Both the position numbers and the translations under genes were made by a program. Below the pieces are notes generated by a model, which was not told the origin of the DNA, did no database searches, and saw only the letters and a program-made list of their open reading frames with translations. 64,000 nt of DNA, from positions 1,054,001 through 1,118,000 of the forward strand of contig NZ_VCEK01000001.1 in NCBI RefSeq assembly GCF_005862235.1, written 5' to 3'. This document shows, in pieces, positions 23,565 through 31,832 of the stretch; position 1 is the first letter of the stretch; each line of letters begins with the position of its first letter. The stretch is from Saccharomonospora piscinae. GTDB taxonomy: Bacteria > Actinomycetota > Actinomycetes > Mycobacteriales > Pseudonocardiaceae.

Positions 23565-25493
23565 TCAGCGCACCAGTCGCTTCGTCGGTGCCGACTCCTC
23601 GGACACCGGAATGTTGTACCGCTGGGCCAGGTAGGAGGCGATCTCCCGGAACAGCGGAGCGGCCGAGTTGCCCTCCGGGATCGTGGTGTCGGGCGCGTCG
23701 AGCCAGATTCCCACCACGAACCGGGGCTCGTCGGCGGGCAGGATGCCCGCGAAGGTGATGTTGTGCAGGCGGTCGCTGTACCCGCCGGTGTCGGGGTCCA
23801 CCTGCTGTCCGGTCCCCGTCTTCCCGGAGATCTGGTACCCCTCCAGCGCGGCTTCGGGCGCTGTCCCGCTGTAGTTGTAGTCACCGTCCTGTGTGGTCGC
23901 CCGGAGCATGTCCTTCACCACGTCGGCCGTCTTCGGGTCCGTCACCCGCGTGGTCCGCGGCGCGGGTTCCGGGATCCTGCTGCCGTCGGGCGCCAGCTTG
24001 GCGCTCACGATGCGGGGCTCCACCCGTTCACCCCCGTTGGCGATGGCCTGGAACATACTGGTCATCTGGACCACCGTCATCGAGAGGCCCTGACCGATGG
24101 GAAGGTTGCCGAACGTGGTGCCCGACCACTGCTCACGCGGCGGCACGTAGCCCGCGCTCTCGCCCGGCAGCCCGACGCCGGTGCGCTGACCGATCCCGAA
24201 CTTGGTCAGCGCCGCCAGGAACCGGTCGGGCCCGAGCCGCTGTGCGAGCTGGAGCGTGCCCACGTTGGACGACTTGGCGAAAACGCCGGTGGCCGTGAAG
24301 TCCTGGGTGCCGTGCGGCCATGCGTCGTGCACGGTGTGATCGGCCACCTTGATGGACCCCGGCACGGCGAGCGTACTGTCCGGGCCGACGAGACCCGCCT
24401 CGATCGCGGCCGTCGCGGTGACCACCTTGGCCACCGATCCCGGTTCGAACGGGGTCGACACCGCCGGATTGGCCAGGGCGTCGCTGGAGTCGGGCGGCTG
24501 GTTCGGGTCGAACGAGTGATCGTTGGCCAGCCCGTACACCTCACCCGTCCTCGCGTCGAGGATGACCGCGCTGCCTGCCTCGGCGTCGGCCTTGTCGACG
24601 TAGGCGCCGAGACTGCGCTGCAACTCGTACTGCACGTCCGAATCCAGAGTCAGTTCGAGGTCCGACCCCGCCGTGGCGGCCTGCACGTCGCGCTCGGTGC
24701 CGGGAATCACGACGTCGGTGCCCTGGGCCGTGTCGACGATCTGCCTGCCGGGAGTGCCGACCAGGTCCTCGTCGCGGAAGAACTCCAGCCCGGACAACCC
24801 GTGGATGTTGTGCTCCGAGACCTGCTCACTCTCGGTGCGCCAGTTGGCGTAGCCGACGACGTTGGCGGCCAGTTCCCCGCCCGGGTACACCCGTTTGGCC
24901 CGCTTCTCGAAACCGATCTCGGGATAGCGTTCGCTGATCTCGTCGGCGACGGTCGGCTCGACGTCGTCGACGAGGTAGGTGAACGCCGCGTCCTTGTGGA
25001 AGGCGTCGAGCAGCTCCTCCTCGGTGACCAGATCCGGCACCTGGGCCGCGATGTGGTCGGCGATCTCCGCGGCCCTGGTGTCGAAGTTCTCCCCCGAACC
25101 GGGGTTCTCCCTCGCCTGTTCCGCCCAGGTCTGGCGCATCTGCCGCAGACTCACCCACAGCTTGCGGGTCTCCACGCTGAACGCGAGTTCGGCGCCGTTG
25201 CGGTCCACGATGGACCCGCGTTCGGCCGGGATGTCGATGATGGTCGTGCGCTGCCGCTCAGCCCGCTCCGACAGCGCGGATGCCTCGAACGCCTGGATGT
25301 GCCCCAGTTTCAGCCCGGCGGCCACCAGGAGCATCGTCAGCGCGATACGGCCCACCGCGAAGCGGTTGCGGTTGTTCCTGGCCGTCGTCGCGGAGCGGCT
25401 GCGGCGCGCGCGCACCGAATACGTCCGGTGCGCGCCGTCTCCGGCACCACCGGGTCTCGCCTGACCGCGCCGCGTGCCGCGCTGTTCCGGCAT
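23565..25493 (-). CDS. ftsI: Septal transpeptidase FtsI (class B PBP3/PbpB)
   Basis: A 642-aa class B penicillin-binding protein cross-linking septal peptidoglycan. One N-terminal TM (FAVGRIALTMLLVAAGL), then the PBP dimer domain (IDIPAERGSIVDRNGAELA). The catalytic SVAK (Ser near residue 352), SSN (about 406) and KTGTG (about 556) are all present. No PASTA domain. The ATG at 25493 follows GAGGGGA. It is the last division gene here; murE, which normally follows, is absent. Confidence 0.95.
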   Translation of the reverse strand: MPEQRGTRRGQARPGGAGDGAHRTYSVRARRSRSATTARNNRNRFAVGRIALTMLLVAAGLKLGHIQAFEASALSERAERQRTTIIDIPAERGSIVDRNGAELAFSVETRKLWVSLRQMRQTWAEQARENPGSGENFDTRAAEIADHIAAQVPDLVTEEELLDAFHKDAAFTYLVDDVEPTVADEISERYPEIGFEKRAKRVYPGGELAANVVGYANWRTESEQVSEHNIHGLSGLEFFRDEDLVGTPGRQIVDTAQGTDVVIPGTERDVQAATAGSDLELTLDSDVQYELQRSLGAYVDKADAEAGSAVILDARTGEVYGLANDHSFDPNQPPDSSDALANPAVSTPFEPGSVAKVVTATAAIEAGLVGPDSTLAVPGSIKVADHTVHDAWPHGTQDFTATGVFAKSSNVGTLQLAQRLGPDRFLAALTKFGIGQRTGVGLPGESAGYVPPREQWSGTTFGNLPIGQGLSMTVVQMTSMFQAIANGGERVEPRIVSAKLAPDGSRIPEPAPRTTRVTDPKTADVVKDMLRATTQDGDYNYSGTAPEAALEGYQISGKTGTGQQVDPDTGGYSDRLHNITFAGILPADEPRFVVGIWLDAPDTTIPEGNSAAPLFREIASYLAQRYNIPVSEESAPTKRLVR

Positions 25494-25528
25494 CCCGGGA
25501 CTCCCCTCACCACGTCCGTCGGCGCGGT

Positions 25529-26245
25529 TCAGCGCCGCGCCGCGCCCTCCGCGCCGTCACCGTCGGTTCCTGACTCGGGGTCGGCGTCGGACTCCGCGTC
25601 GGACTCCGAGCCGGTGTCGCCGGTGTCAGTGGTGTCGCCGGAGCCGATCTCGCTCTCGTCGCCGTCAGCGTCCCGGTCCTCGTCGGCCTCAGGCGGGGGT
25701 GGCGGCGCGGTCGCCGCCACGGGGTCGCCCACCACCGACACCGAGCCGTCCTCCGACACCACCAGCCTCGCCGGGTTTCCGCCCGGCACCATGCCGAGTG
25801 CCTCGGCCCGCTCCGCGAGCGACGACGGCGAGTTCAGCCGGCCGACCTCGCGGCGCAACTGCTCAGCGCGTTCGGCGAGCTGGTCGTTCTGCTCCCGCAG
25901 CTGTTCCAGCCGGTAGGAGTCGGCGATGGCCTGGGTGGACAGCCACAGCGAGGCCACCACCCCGCACAGCATCAGTCCCATGAGGACGAGCACGAACGTC
26001 GCCCGTGAGCGCGGCCAGTGTTGCAGCGCCAGCCGGCCGGCTCCCGGGGTCTCGCCCTCGACGAGGGTTCCGGTGCGATGCGCGCGACGCGCGTAGGCAC
26101 GCTGCGCCGCCGTGCGCCGCGTGCTGCCGGTTCCTCCGGACGTACGGCGGCCGGGCTTCGACGGCTCGTCGGTCGCGGGAGCGGTGGTGCGGGTCGCCGT
26201 GCGCGCCGACGCGGGGGCGGTCCGGTTCCGGGCGGGTGCGGTCAC
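25529..26245 (-). CDS. ftsL: FtsL/septum-formation-initiator-like membrane protein
   Basis: A 238-aa bitopic protein between rsmH and ftsI, the place of ftsL. It has a basic Ser/Thr-rich N-terminal tail, one TM ([22 protein letters not shown]) and an extracytoplasmic leucine-zipper coiled coil ([23 protein letters not shown]). The tail past residue 180 is strongly acidic ([12 protein letters not shown]). FtsL-type proteins scaffold FtsQ/DivIC and activate FtsW/FtsI. Start is GTG on the GTGA overlap with rsmH. Confidence 0.85.
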   Translation of the reverse strand: MTAPARNRTAPASARTATRTTAPATDEPSKPGRRTSGGTGSTRRTAAQRAYARRAHRTGTLVEGETPGAGRLALQHWPRSRATFVLVLMGLMLCGVVASLWLSTQAIADSYRLEQLREQNDQLAERAEQLRREVGRLNSPSSLAERAEALGMVPGGNPARLVVSEDGSVSVVGDPVAATAPPPPPEADEDRDADGDESEIGSGDTTDTGDTGSESDAESDADPESGTDGDGAEGAARR

Positions 26246-27225
26246 GAGCCGTCAGCTCCCCTCTTCTCCGCCGCCCTGAGCCGGACGGACGCCGCGCGGG
26301 GATTACGCCGGACCTCCTCCTCGTCCGCCTTCTCCGCGCCGCGGGTCAGCAGCGTGAGTTCGGGGCCGTGTCCCGGCAACTCCACCGGCAGCCCCTCCGG
26401 CGTCCGGGAAGCCGCACCGCGTGCCAGCACACGCTTGACGATCCGGTCCTCCAGCGAGTGATACGACTCGACGACGAGCCTGCCTCCCTCGGCGAGGGCG
26501 TCGACCGCGGCCGGAACGGCGGCGCGGAGGATGTCCAGCTCGCTGTTCACCTCGATGCGCAACGCCTGGAACGTGCGCTTGGCGGGGTGCCCTCCGGTAC
26601 GGCGGCTCGGCGCGGGCACCGCGTCGTACAGCAGCCGTACCAGCCGCTCGCTGGTGTCGAAGGGCCTGCGCTCGCGTTCGGCCACCACCGCTTTCGCGAT
26701 GCGGCGGGCGAAGCGTTCCTCACCGTACTCGCGCAGAATTCTCGTCAGCTCGTCGACGGAGTACGTGTTGAGCACGTCCGCCGCCGTGGTGCCCCGGGTG
26801 GGGTCCATCCGCATGTCCAGCGGCGCGTCGCGCGCGTAGGCGAACCCGCGTTCGTCGCGGTCGAGCTGCAACGACGAGACCCCGAGATCCATCAGCACGC
26901 CCTCGACGGCGGTGAGCCCCTCCTCGGCGAGGACGTCGGGAAGCCGGTGGTACTCGGCCCGAACGAACCGGATCCGGTCACCGTGACCGGCCAGCCGGGC
27001 CCGCGCCCGCTCCAGCGCCTCGGGGTCGCGGTCGAGACCGATCACCGTGAGCCGGGGGTGCGCGTGCAGCAGCGCATCGGTGTGACCGCCCAGCCCGAGG
27101 GTGGCGTCCACCAGGGTCGCGTCGCGGTCGGCGAGCGCCGGTGCGAACAGGTCGAGCACTCGGTCGAGCAACACGGGCAGGTGCGTGGCGTTCTCGCCGG
27201 CCGAACCATCGGCACGATCGGTCAC
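26242..27225 (-). CDS. rsmH: 16S rRNA (cytosine-1402-N4)-methyltransferase RsmH
   Basis: A 327-aa SAM-dependent enzyme methylating C1402 of 16S rRNA. Motifs: [29 protein letters not shown] (SAM site), [48 protein letters not shown] and [12 protein letters not shown]. The GTG at 27225 has GAGAGGGGG upstream and is preferred over a TTG at 27279. The upstream leader contains a long hairpin (27280-27349) of the mraW RNA type. Confidence 0.95.
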   Translation of the reverse strand: MTDRADGSAGENATHLPVLLDRVLDLFAPALADRDATLVDATLGLGGHTDALLHAHPRLTVIGLDRDPEALERARARLAGHGDRIRFVRAEYHRLPDVLAEEGLTAVEGVLMDLGVSSLQLDRDERGFAYARDAPLDMRMDPTRGTTAADVLNTYSVDELTRILREYGEERFARRIAKAVVAERERRPFDTSERLVRLLYDAVPAPSRRTGGHPAKRTFQALRIEVNSELDILRAAVPAAVDALAEGGRLVVESYHSLEDRIVKRVLARGAASRTPEGLPVELPGHGPELTLLTRGAEKADEEEVRRNPRAASVRLRAAEKRGADGS

Positions 27226-27279
27226 GGCACCCCCTCTCCCGTCGTTCTCGCTCGCCCCCACTTCCGAAATAGGCGTCAA

Positions 27280-27349
27280 CCGGATGCCGTCAGGTTGCGG
27301 ACCTGATACCGGGGAAGTTGCATCAGGGCCGCAGCCTCACGCCATCCGG
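27280..27349 (-). ncRNA. mraW-type RNA hairpin in the rsmH (mraW) leader
   Basis: Immediately after the mraZ stop, the minus strand folds into one interrupted stem: CCGGATG/CATCCGG (27343-27349 with 27280-27286), then GTGAGG/CCTGAC with one mismatch, TGCGG/CCGCA and CTGAT/ATCAG. A conserved structured motif upstream of mraW is known in actinobacteria (mraW RNA); position and form agree, but I did not score it against the family model. Confidence 0.55.
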
Positions 27350-27781
27350 TCAGAACATGCCCGGCAGGATCTCCTCCTGCGCCTTCGCGTAACCGTCCTC
27401 GTGCTCCTCCAGGTAGGTCTCCCAGGCCCGCGAGTCCCAGATCTCCAACCGGGTGATCGCCCCGATCACCACGCACTCCTTGGTGAGCCCGGCGTACCGG
27501 CGGAGTTCGGGAGTGATCGCGATGCGGCCCTGCCCGTCCGGGCGCTGCTCGTCGGTGCCCGCGAACAGGTACCGCTGGTAGGCCCGCACCGACTCGTTGG
27601 TGAACGGCGCGTCCGCGACTTTGCGGGCCAACCGCTCGAACTCGGCGCGCGGGAAGGCGTACAGGCAGTGATCCTGTCCCTTGGTGATCATGAGCCCACC
27701 TGCCAGCGCGTCGCGGAACTTCGCAGGCAGCGTGAGCCGCCCCTTGTCGTCCAGCTTGGGGGTGTGGGTGCCGAGGAACAC
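27350..27781 (-). CDS. mraZ: Transcriptional regulator MraZ
   Basis: A 143-aa protein with two SpoVT/AbrB-like repeats: [22 protein letters not shown] and later [16 protein letters not shown], each carrying the DKGR/GR-type core. MraZ oligomerises and represses the division cluster by binding direct repeats in its own promoter; those repeats are visible at 27853-27892. The GTG at 27781 follows GGGGAGG. Full length. Confidence 0.95.
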   Translation of the reverse strand: MFLGTHTPKLDDKGRLTLPAKFRDALAGGLMITKGQDHCLYAFPRAEFERLARKVADAPFTNESVRAYQRYLFAGTDEQRPDGQGRIAITPELRRYAGLTKECVVIGAITRLEIWDSRAWETYLEEHEDGYAKAQEEILPGMF

Positions 27782-27852
27782 CGGCCTCCACCTCCCCTAC
27801 CGACCAGCGCCACGACCCGGAAGTCCGTCGAGATCGGCCACGGAGCGTCCCT

Positions 27853-27892
27853 TCCGCCCCACTGGCCACCACCGTACCCCACTTTCCACCAC
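27853..27892 (-). promoter_or_regulatory. MraZ operator: four GTGG repeats at exact 10-bp period
   Basis: On the minus strand four consecutive 10-bp units begin GTGGTG, GTGGGG, GTGGTG, GTGGGG. This spacing is that of known MraZ boxes. They overlap the mraZ promoter: TTGACT (27893-27898) as -35 and TACGGT (27871-27876) as -10 with 16 nt between, so MraZ binding would block RNA polymerase. Confidence 0.7.
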
Positions 27893-28050
27893 AGTCAACG
27901 CCGAAACCTGCACTTCAGTGGGACGTGGCGCGGGTTTTCGCAGGTCAGCACGGTGGGGGCGTGGTGGTGCGCTCGGTTACCGTCGCCGCGCAGAGTGACA
28001 CCAGATCGGTGTCATCCGGGTCTGCGGCACGGGCGCGCGGCCCCGATCAG

Positions 28051-28080
28051 GCCCGGCCCGGAGCCCGGCCCGGAGCCCGG
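28051..28080. repeat. Short GC-rich tandem repeat (12-bp unit)
   Basis: Two and a half copies of GCCCGGCCCGGA in the intergenic region between mraZ and the EspG-like gene. Low complexity; no function evident. The rest of 27893-28129 is non-coding. Confidence 0.5.
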
Positions 28081-28129
28081 TGGGGGGCGCGTGGGGAGCG
28101 CGGTGGGGGCACAGTGGGGAGCGCCGAGT

Positions 28130-28894
28130 TCAGGCCCGCGCGGACAGCGCGTCGTCGTGCAGCTCGGTCAGCCGCTCCGCGATCCGTGCGGGGTCCGCTG
28201 GCACCAGATTCCACCACGGCTCGCCCCCTCTGCCGTCGGTGACCGTGCCCAGATAGCCACCGGCGTCGGTGACGAACCAGCTCACGCCGCCGACCCGCCG
28301 CAGCGCGGCGCCCTCACGGACCCGGAGCGAGAACTGCCCCGCCGCAAGCACGGGCCGGGCCTGCACGGCCAGCACTTCCCGCGCCTGCTGCCCGGCGACC
28401 CGGGCGCGCCGCCCAGGCGAGTCCGGGTCGGCCGTCTCCCTCACGGAGTCCAGTGCCGAGGCAGGCAGGCTGACCCCGACCCCGGGCCCCGCGGCGAACT
28501 CTGGCAGTACCCCGACCGCAGCGGAAACGACCTCGCCGGGACGGATCGCGGACAACGCCACGGTTCGGCGCGGCTGCACCGCGAGCACACCCCGACCGCG
28601 CGTGGCGGCCGCGACCGCACACAGTGGACTCGGCTCGTCGACGTCGACGACCGCTTCGCACTCCACGGTCACGACGGCACGGGCGAGCACGTCCAGCCGT
28701 TCGCGCAGCGCCGGGTCGAGCTCACCGCCCCGGTACAGCCCGCGTTCCGTGAGGTTGTCGTACACGGCCGCACGGATGGTGGCGCGCTCGCCGTCGTCCT
28801 GCCCCACACTGCGGACGTCCAGCGGCCCCGGTCCACCGGGAAGGCCGAGGTCGGACCACAGGACGTCGAGCGCGGACGCCGACACCCGGATCAC
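28130..28894 (-). CDS. EspG-family ESX secretion-associated protein
   Basis: A 254-aa protein with EspG-like organisation (LDVLWSDLGLPGGPGPLDV at the N-terminus, then alternating beta segments, ending in a helical C-terminus with ADPARIAERLTELHDDA). EspG chaperones bind PPE-type substrates of type VII secretion, and a PPE-like gene lies directly upstream, coupled by GTGA. No ESX core component is in the window. Homology is inferred from pattern and context. Confidence 0.7.
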   Translation of the reverse strand: MIRVSASALDVLWSDLGLPGGPGPLDVRSVGQDDGERATIRAAVYDNLTERGLYRGGELDPALRERLDVLARAVVTVECEAVVDVDEPSPLCAVAAATRGRGVLAVQPRRTVALSAIRPGEVVSAAVGVLPEFAAGPGVGVSLPASALDSVRETADPDSPGRRARVAGQQAREVLAVQARPVLAAGQFSLRVREGAALRRVGGVSWFVTDAGGYLGTVTDGRGGEPWWNLVPADPARIAERLTELHDDALSARA

Positions 28895-29508
28895 ACCGGG
28901 ACCGACCTTCCGGTCGCCGACGGCCTCGCACCGGCCGCTCCGCCTTCGCCGGTCCCGGCCTGCAGGGCCGGTGGCGGCGGAAACGACGTGCCCGGAACGG
29001 CGGTGTCGAGTGCGCTGTCCCGGGCGTACATCACGTCGATCGCCTGCTGCCGAGCCCGCTCCGCCTCCTCCCGCCGCGCGGTCATCGCGTCGGACAGGCC
29101 GACGAGCTGCCACACGTCTCCGGCGGCCGCGGCGTCGCGAATGATCGCGCCCGCGTCGTAGGGCACCGGTTCCGGCATCTCCGCGCGTGCCCGTGCCGCG
29201 GCGTCGGCCTGGATCCCCACGGCCCGGCCCACCGCGTCGGAGACGTCGGCGGCCTGGTGCGACCACGCGGAGACCTCGCCGAGTGCCGAGCGCACCGCGT
29301 CGGCCGCCCCGCCGCGCCACCCGTGACCACTGTCCTCGGAGAGTGTGGTCAGCACCTGCGCCACCGCGCGCAACTCGGCGCCCAGTCCCGCCCACTCCTG
29401 ACCGATCTCGCCCGCGGCGGCGGGATCGTTGCCACCCGTCGCCTCGGCGTGCAACCGCTCGTGGCTGTAGGACTCGTACCTGCGCTCACCGGTGGGTCTC
29501 GTGGTCAT
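28891..29508 (-). CDS. PPE/WXG-like type VII secretion substrate
   Basis: A 205-aa protein. Helical N-terminal half with a WxG turn (SGHGWRGGAADAVRSALGEV) after LRAVAQVLTTL, then SHQAADVSDAVGRAVG and a long helix; the C-terminus is Pro/Gly-rich and disordered. This is the pattern of WXG100/PPE-domain helical hairpins exported by ESX systems. Encoded between a DUF3558 lipoprotein and an EspG-like chaperone in one operon; the coupling ATGA/GTGA overlaps support co-translation. Confidence 0.72.
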   Translation of the reverse strand: MTTRPTGERRYESYSHERLHAEATGGNDPAAAGEIGQEWAGLGAELRAVAQVLTTLSEDSGHGWRGGAADAVRSALGEVSAWSHQAADVSDAVGRAVGIQADAAARARAEMPEPVPYDAGAIIRDAAAAGDVWQLVGLSDAMTARREEAERARQQAIDVMYARDSALDTAVPGTSFPPPPALQAGTGEGGAAGARPSATGRSVPV

Positions 29509-30107
29509 GTCAGCTCCGGCTCGATCAGTTCGGCCACGGCCAGTGCCCGGGTACAGGCACGACGGGTGTCCTGGAAGTCGGTGAGGGTGACGTCGACGTG
29601 GACGCTCCGCGCGCCGGAGCGCCCGGCCGCGCCACCGGCAGGCAACAGCACCGCACAGGTCCCGTCGTCGGCGGCGAGGTCGGCGACCCGCAGAGCGGTG
29701 ACGGCACCGACGCGCACCTCCTCGGCCTCCGGGCTCCGCTCCCGCAGCAGGTCGAGATCGGTGTGGTGGTCCAGCGTCACCAGCAGTCCGAAGTCCCCGG
29801 GCTGGACGTAGTCACAGGCGGGTGAGCCACCCACCGTGGCCCGCTCGCCGGCCTCGGCGAGCCCGGCGCTGGAGCGATCCGCCGGGCCGAGCAGCGAACA
29901 CGGATCGAACTCGCCCTGTGCCGCCGTGCCCGACCGCGCGGTGGCTGGTGCCGACGCCACCGCCCCCGCGCCGGAGTCACCCACGCTCGCGAGCCCGGCA
30001 ACCCGTTCGCCGGTTCCGCACGCACCGGCCCCGGCGAGCACCGCCCCGGCGAGCACCGCCCCGGCCAGCAACGCCGCCACGGGCCGACCCCGGACCGCCT
30101 CGCCCAC
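29505..30107 (-). CDS. DUF3558 family lipoprotein
   Basis: A 200-aa secreted lipoprotein: basic start MGEAVRGRP, hydrophobic AALLAGAVLAGAVL, lipobox AGAC with the lipidated Cys near residue 30. The mature part has FDPCSLLGPAD and SPACDYVQPGDFGLLVTLD, the Cys pattern of DUF3558 (LpqN/PknH-sensor-like actinobacterial lipoproteins). Membrane-anchored on the outside. Second gene of the four-gene ESX-accessory operon. Function unknown. Confidence 0.8.
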   Translation of the reverse strand: MGEAVRGRPVAALLAGAVLAGAVLAGAGACGTGERVAGLASVGDSGAGAVASAPATARSGTAAQGEFDPCSLLGPADRSSAGLAEAGERATVGGSPACDYVQPGDFGLLVTLDHHTDLDLLRERSPEAEEVRVGAVTALRVADLAADDGTCAVLLPAGGAAGRSGARSVHVDVTLTDFQDTRRACTRALAVAELIEPELT

Positions 30108-30485
30108 TCAGCCGCCACCCACGCAGTCGACGCCCTCCGCGGCAGCCGCGTCCTGGTCGTCGTAGCGCCGTAACGCGACCTCGATGCGCCGTTTCAGCTC
30201 GGCGATCTCCTGGCCGAAACGGGTCAGCGACTCCACGGCCGAACCCGAGTCGTCGACTCCGTATCGGGCCATGAACTCGCCGATCTCCCTGGCGTGCCCG
30301 TCACCGAGCGGCACCGTGCGCCCGAGGACCTGGGCGCGCCGGACCATGCGGCCCACCGCGTCCTGCACCTCGCTCAGCTTCGCGAAGACATCCCCGGCCA
30401 GTTCCGGCGCGACGGCGAAACCGTCGGCCCGATCCCCGATCCCGGGCACCTCCACCGGCGCGGCCCGCACGTCGACATCGGTCAT
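30108..30485 (-). CDS. Helical protein heading the ESX-accessory operon (hypothetical)
   Basis: A 125-aa, mostly helical protein (AGDVFAKLSEVQDAVGRMVRRAQVLG, LTRFGQEIAELKRRIEVALRRYDD), WXG100-sized but without a WxG. The ATG at 30485 follows GAGGAG with 6 nt spacing. It ends next to the GTG of the DUF3558 gene, so it is the first gene of that operon. Possibly a secretion partner of the PPE-like protein; unverified. Confidence 0.7.
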   Translation of the reverse strand: MTDVDVRAAPVEVPGIGDRADGFAVAPELAGDVFAKLSEVQDAVGRMVRRAQVLGRTVPLGDGHAREIGEFMARYGVDDSGSAVESLTRFGQEIAELKRRIEVALRRYDDQDAAAAEGVDCVGGG

Positions 30486-30501
30486 CGGCGCTCCTCGTTC
30501 G

Positions 30502-30517
30502 GTAGTCGACCGACTAC
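30502..30517. promoter_or_regulatory. Operator-like 16-bp inverted repeat before the ESX-accessory operon
   Basis: GTAGTC-GACC-GACTAC lies just upstream of the Shine-Dalgarno of the first gene (30485). A perfect 6-bp inverted repeat with 4-bp spacer is the size of a regulator site; no matching regulator is in the window. Confidence 0.35.
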
Positions 30518-30762
30518 GCTGCCGGAGCATAGGCGAGTTCGGCCCGTCTCCAAGAGCTACGATCTGAACTCACCTGAAAGGGGCAACCTCTTCCCAGGAG
30601 GTCACCCGGGACCGCGGAGCGAGTTGATCCACAGGGCTGGCTCACCGGTTTCGCGGGTGTTTGACACACTTCGTGACAGGCTGGCTCGCACCGAGCCACC
30701 AGTCGTCTCGACCCCGGTGGCGTCCGAGGCGGCCGCGGAGGTTCTTCGTACCAGGAGGTCGT

Positions 30763-31824
30763 GTGACGTCGAGAGGACAGTCCACCGCTACCGCTTCGCT
30801 CGGCGACGGCCAGCCCACCGGTGAGCTGCGGTACCCGACCGAGCCGGGGGACGGCCATGGCGGGCCGGTCGGACTCGACCAGCTCCACGAGACCGCGCGG
30901 CGCATCGCCGCCAACGTCGAGCGCGTCCTGGTCGGCAAGCCGGACGTGGTCCGGGTCGCCCTGGTCACCCTGTTGGCGGAGGGCCACCTGCTGTTGGAGG
31001 ACGTCCCCGGCGTCGGGAAGACGTCGCTGGCCAAGGCGCTCGCCCGCTCCATCGACTGCACGGTGAGCCGCGTCCAGTTCACCCCCGACCTGCTGCCCAG
31101 CGACGTCACGGGCGTCTCGATCTACAACCGGCAGCACGCGGATTTCGAGTTCCGGCCCGGGCCGGTCTTCGCCAACATCGTGGTCGGCGACGAGATCAAC
31201 CGGGCGTCGCCGAAGACCCAGTCGGCACTGCTGGAGTGCATGGAGGAGCGGCAGGTCACCGTCGACGCGGCCACCTACCGGCTCGGCAGCCCGTTCATGG
31301 TGATCGCGACCCAGAACCCGATCGAGATGGAGGGGACCTACGCCCTGCCGGAGGCCCAGCGCGACCGGTTCACGGCCCGGCTGTCCATCGGCTACCCGGA
31401 CGCCTCCGCCGAGCTGGCGATGGTGGACGAGCACGCGGGCTCCGACCCGCTCGACGAGCTGCAGCCCGTCTCCGACGGCGCCACGGTGCAGCGGCTCGCG
31501 GAGGTCGTGCGCAGGCTGCACGTGTCACCGGAGGTCAAGCAGTACGCGGTCGAGCTCACCTCGGCGACAAGGGCACTGCCCGAGGTCCGGCTCGGTGCGT
31601 CGCCCCGGGCTACGCTGCAGCTCGTCCGTGCCGCGCGGGCGCAGGCGGCGCTGTCCGGCCGTGAGTTCGTGGTGCCCGACGACCTGCATGCGGTGGCGGT
31701 CCCCGTGCTCGCCCACCGGCTGGTGCTGACCACCGAGGCCCACGCCGCCCGCCGCTCCGCCACGGACGTGGTGCGCGCGGTGCTGTCGCGCGTGCCCGTG
31801 CCGCAGGGCAACCGGCTCCGGTAG
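30763..31824 (+). CDS. MoxR-type AAA+ ATPase
   Basis: A 353-aa chaperone ATPase: Walker A EDVPGVGKTSLAKALA, Walker B VVGDEINRASPKTQSALLECMEE, sensor block MVIATQNPIEMEGTYALPEAQRDRFTARL. MoxR proteins are nearly always found with DUF58 proteins, as here (9-nt gap), and are thought to remodel or activate their partners. The GTG at 30763 follows AGGAGG. The 277-nt gap before it (30486-30762) is otherwise non-coding and contains a consensus -35-like TTGACA at 30661-30666 without a clear -10. Confidence 0.93.
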   Translation: MTSRGQSTATASLGDGQPTGELRYPTEPGDGHGGPVGLDQLHETARRIAANVERVLVGKPDVVRVALVTLLAEGHLLLEDVPGVGKTSLAKALARSIDCTVSRVQFTPDLLPSDVTGVSIYNRQHADFEFRPGPVFANIVVGDEINRASPKTQSALLECMEERQVTVDAATYRLGSPFMVIATQNPIEMEGTYALPEAQRDRFTARLSIGYPDASAELAMVDEHAGSDPLDELQPVSDGATVQRLAEVVRRLHVSPEVKQYAVELTSATRALPEVRLGASPRATLQLVRAARAQAALSGREFVVPDDLHAVAVPVLAHRLVLTTEAHAARRSATDVVRAVLSRVPVPQGNRLR

Positions 31825-31832
31825 TCCGCACC

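Noticed and set aside
23187-25916. Plus-strand frame of 909 codons
   Set aside because: Opposite ftsI and ftsL-like genes; low-complexity Arg/His/Gly-rich shadow.
28051-28080. GC-rich 12-bp tandem as a CRISPR-like array
   Set aside because: Only 2.5 copies, no spacers; simple repeat.
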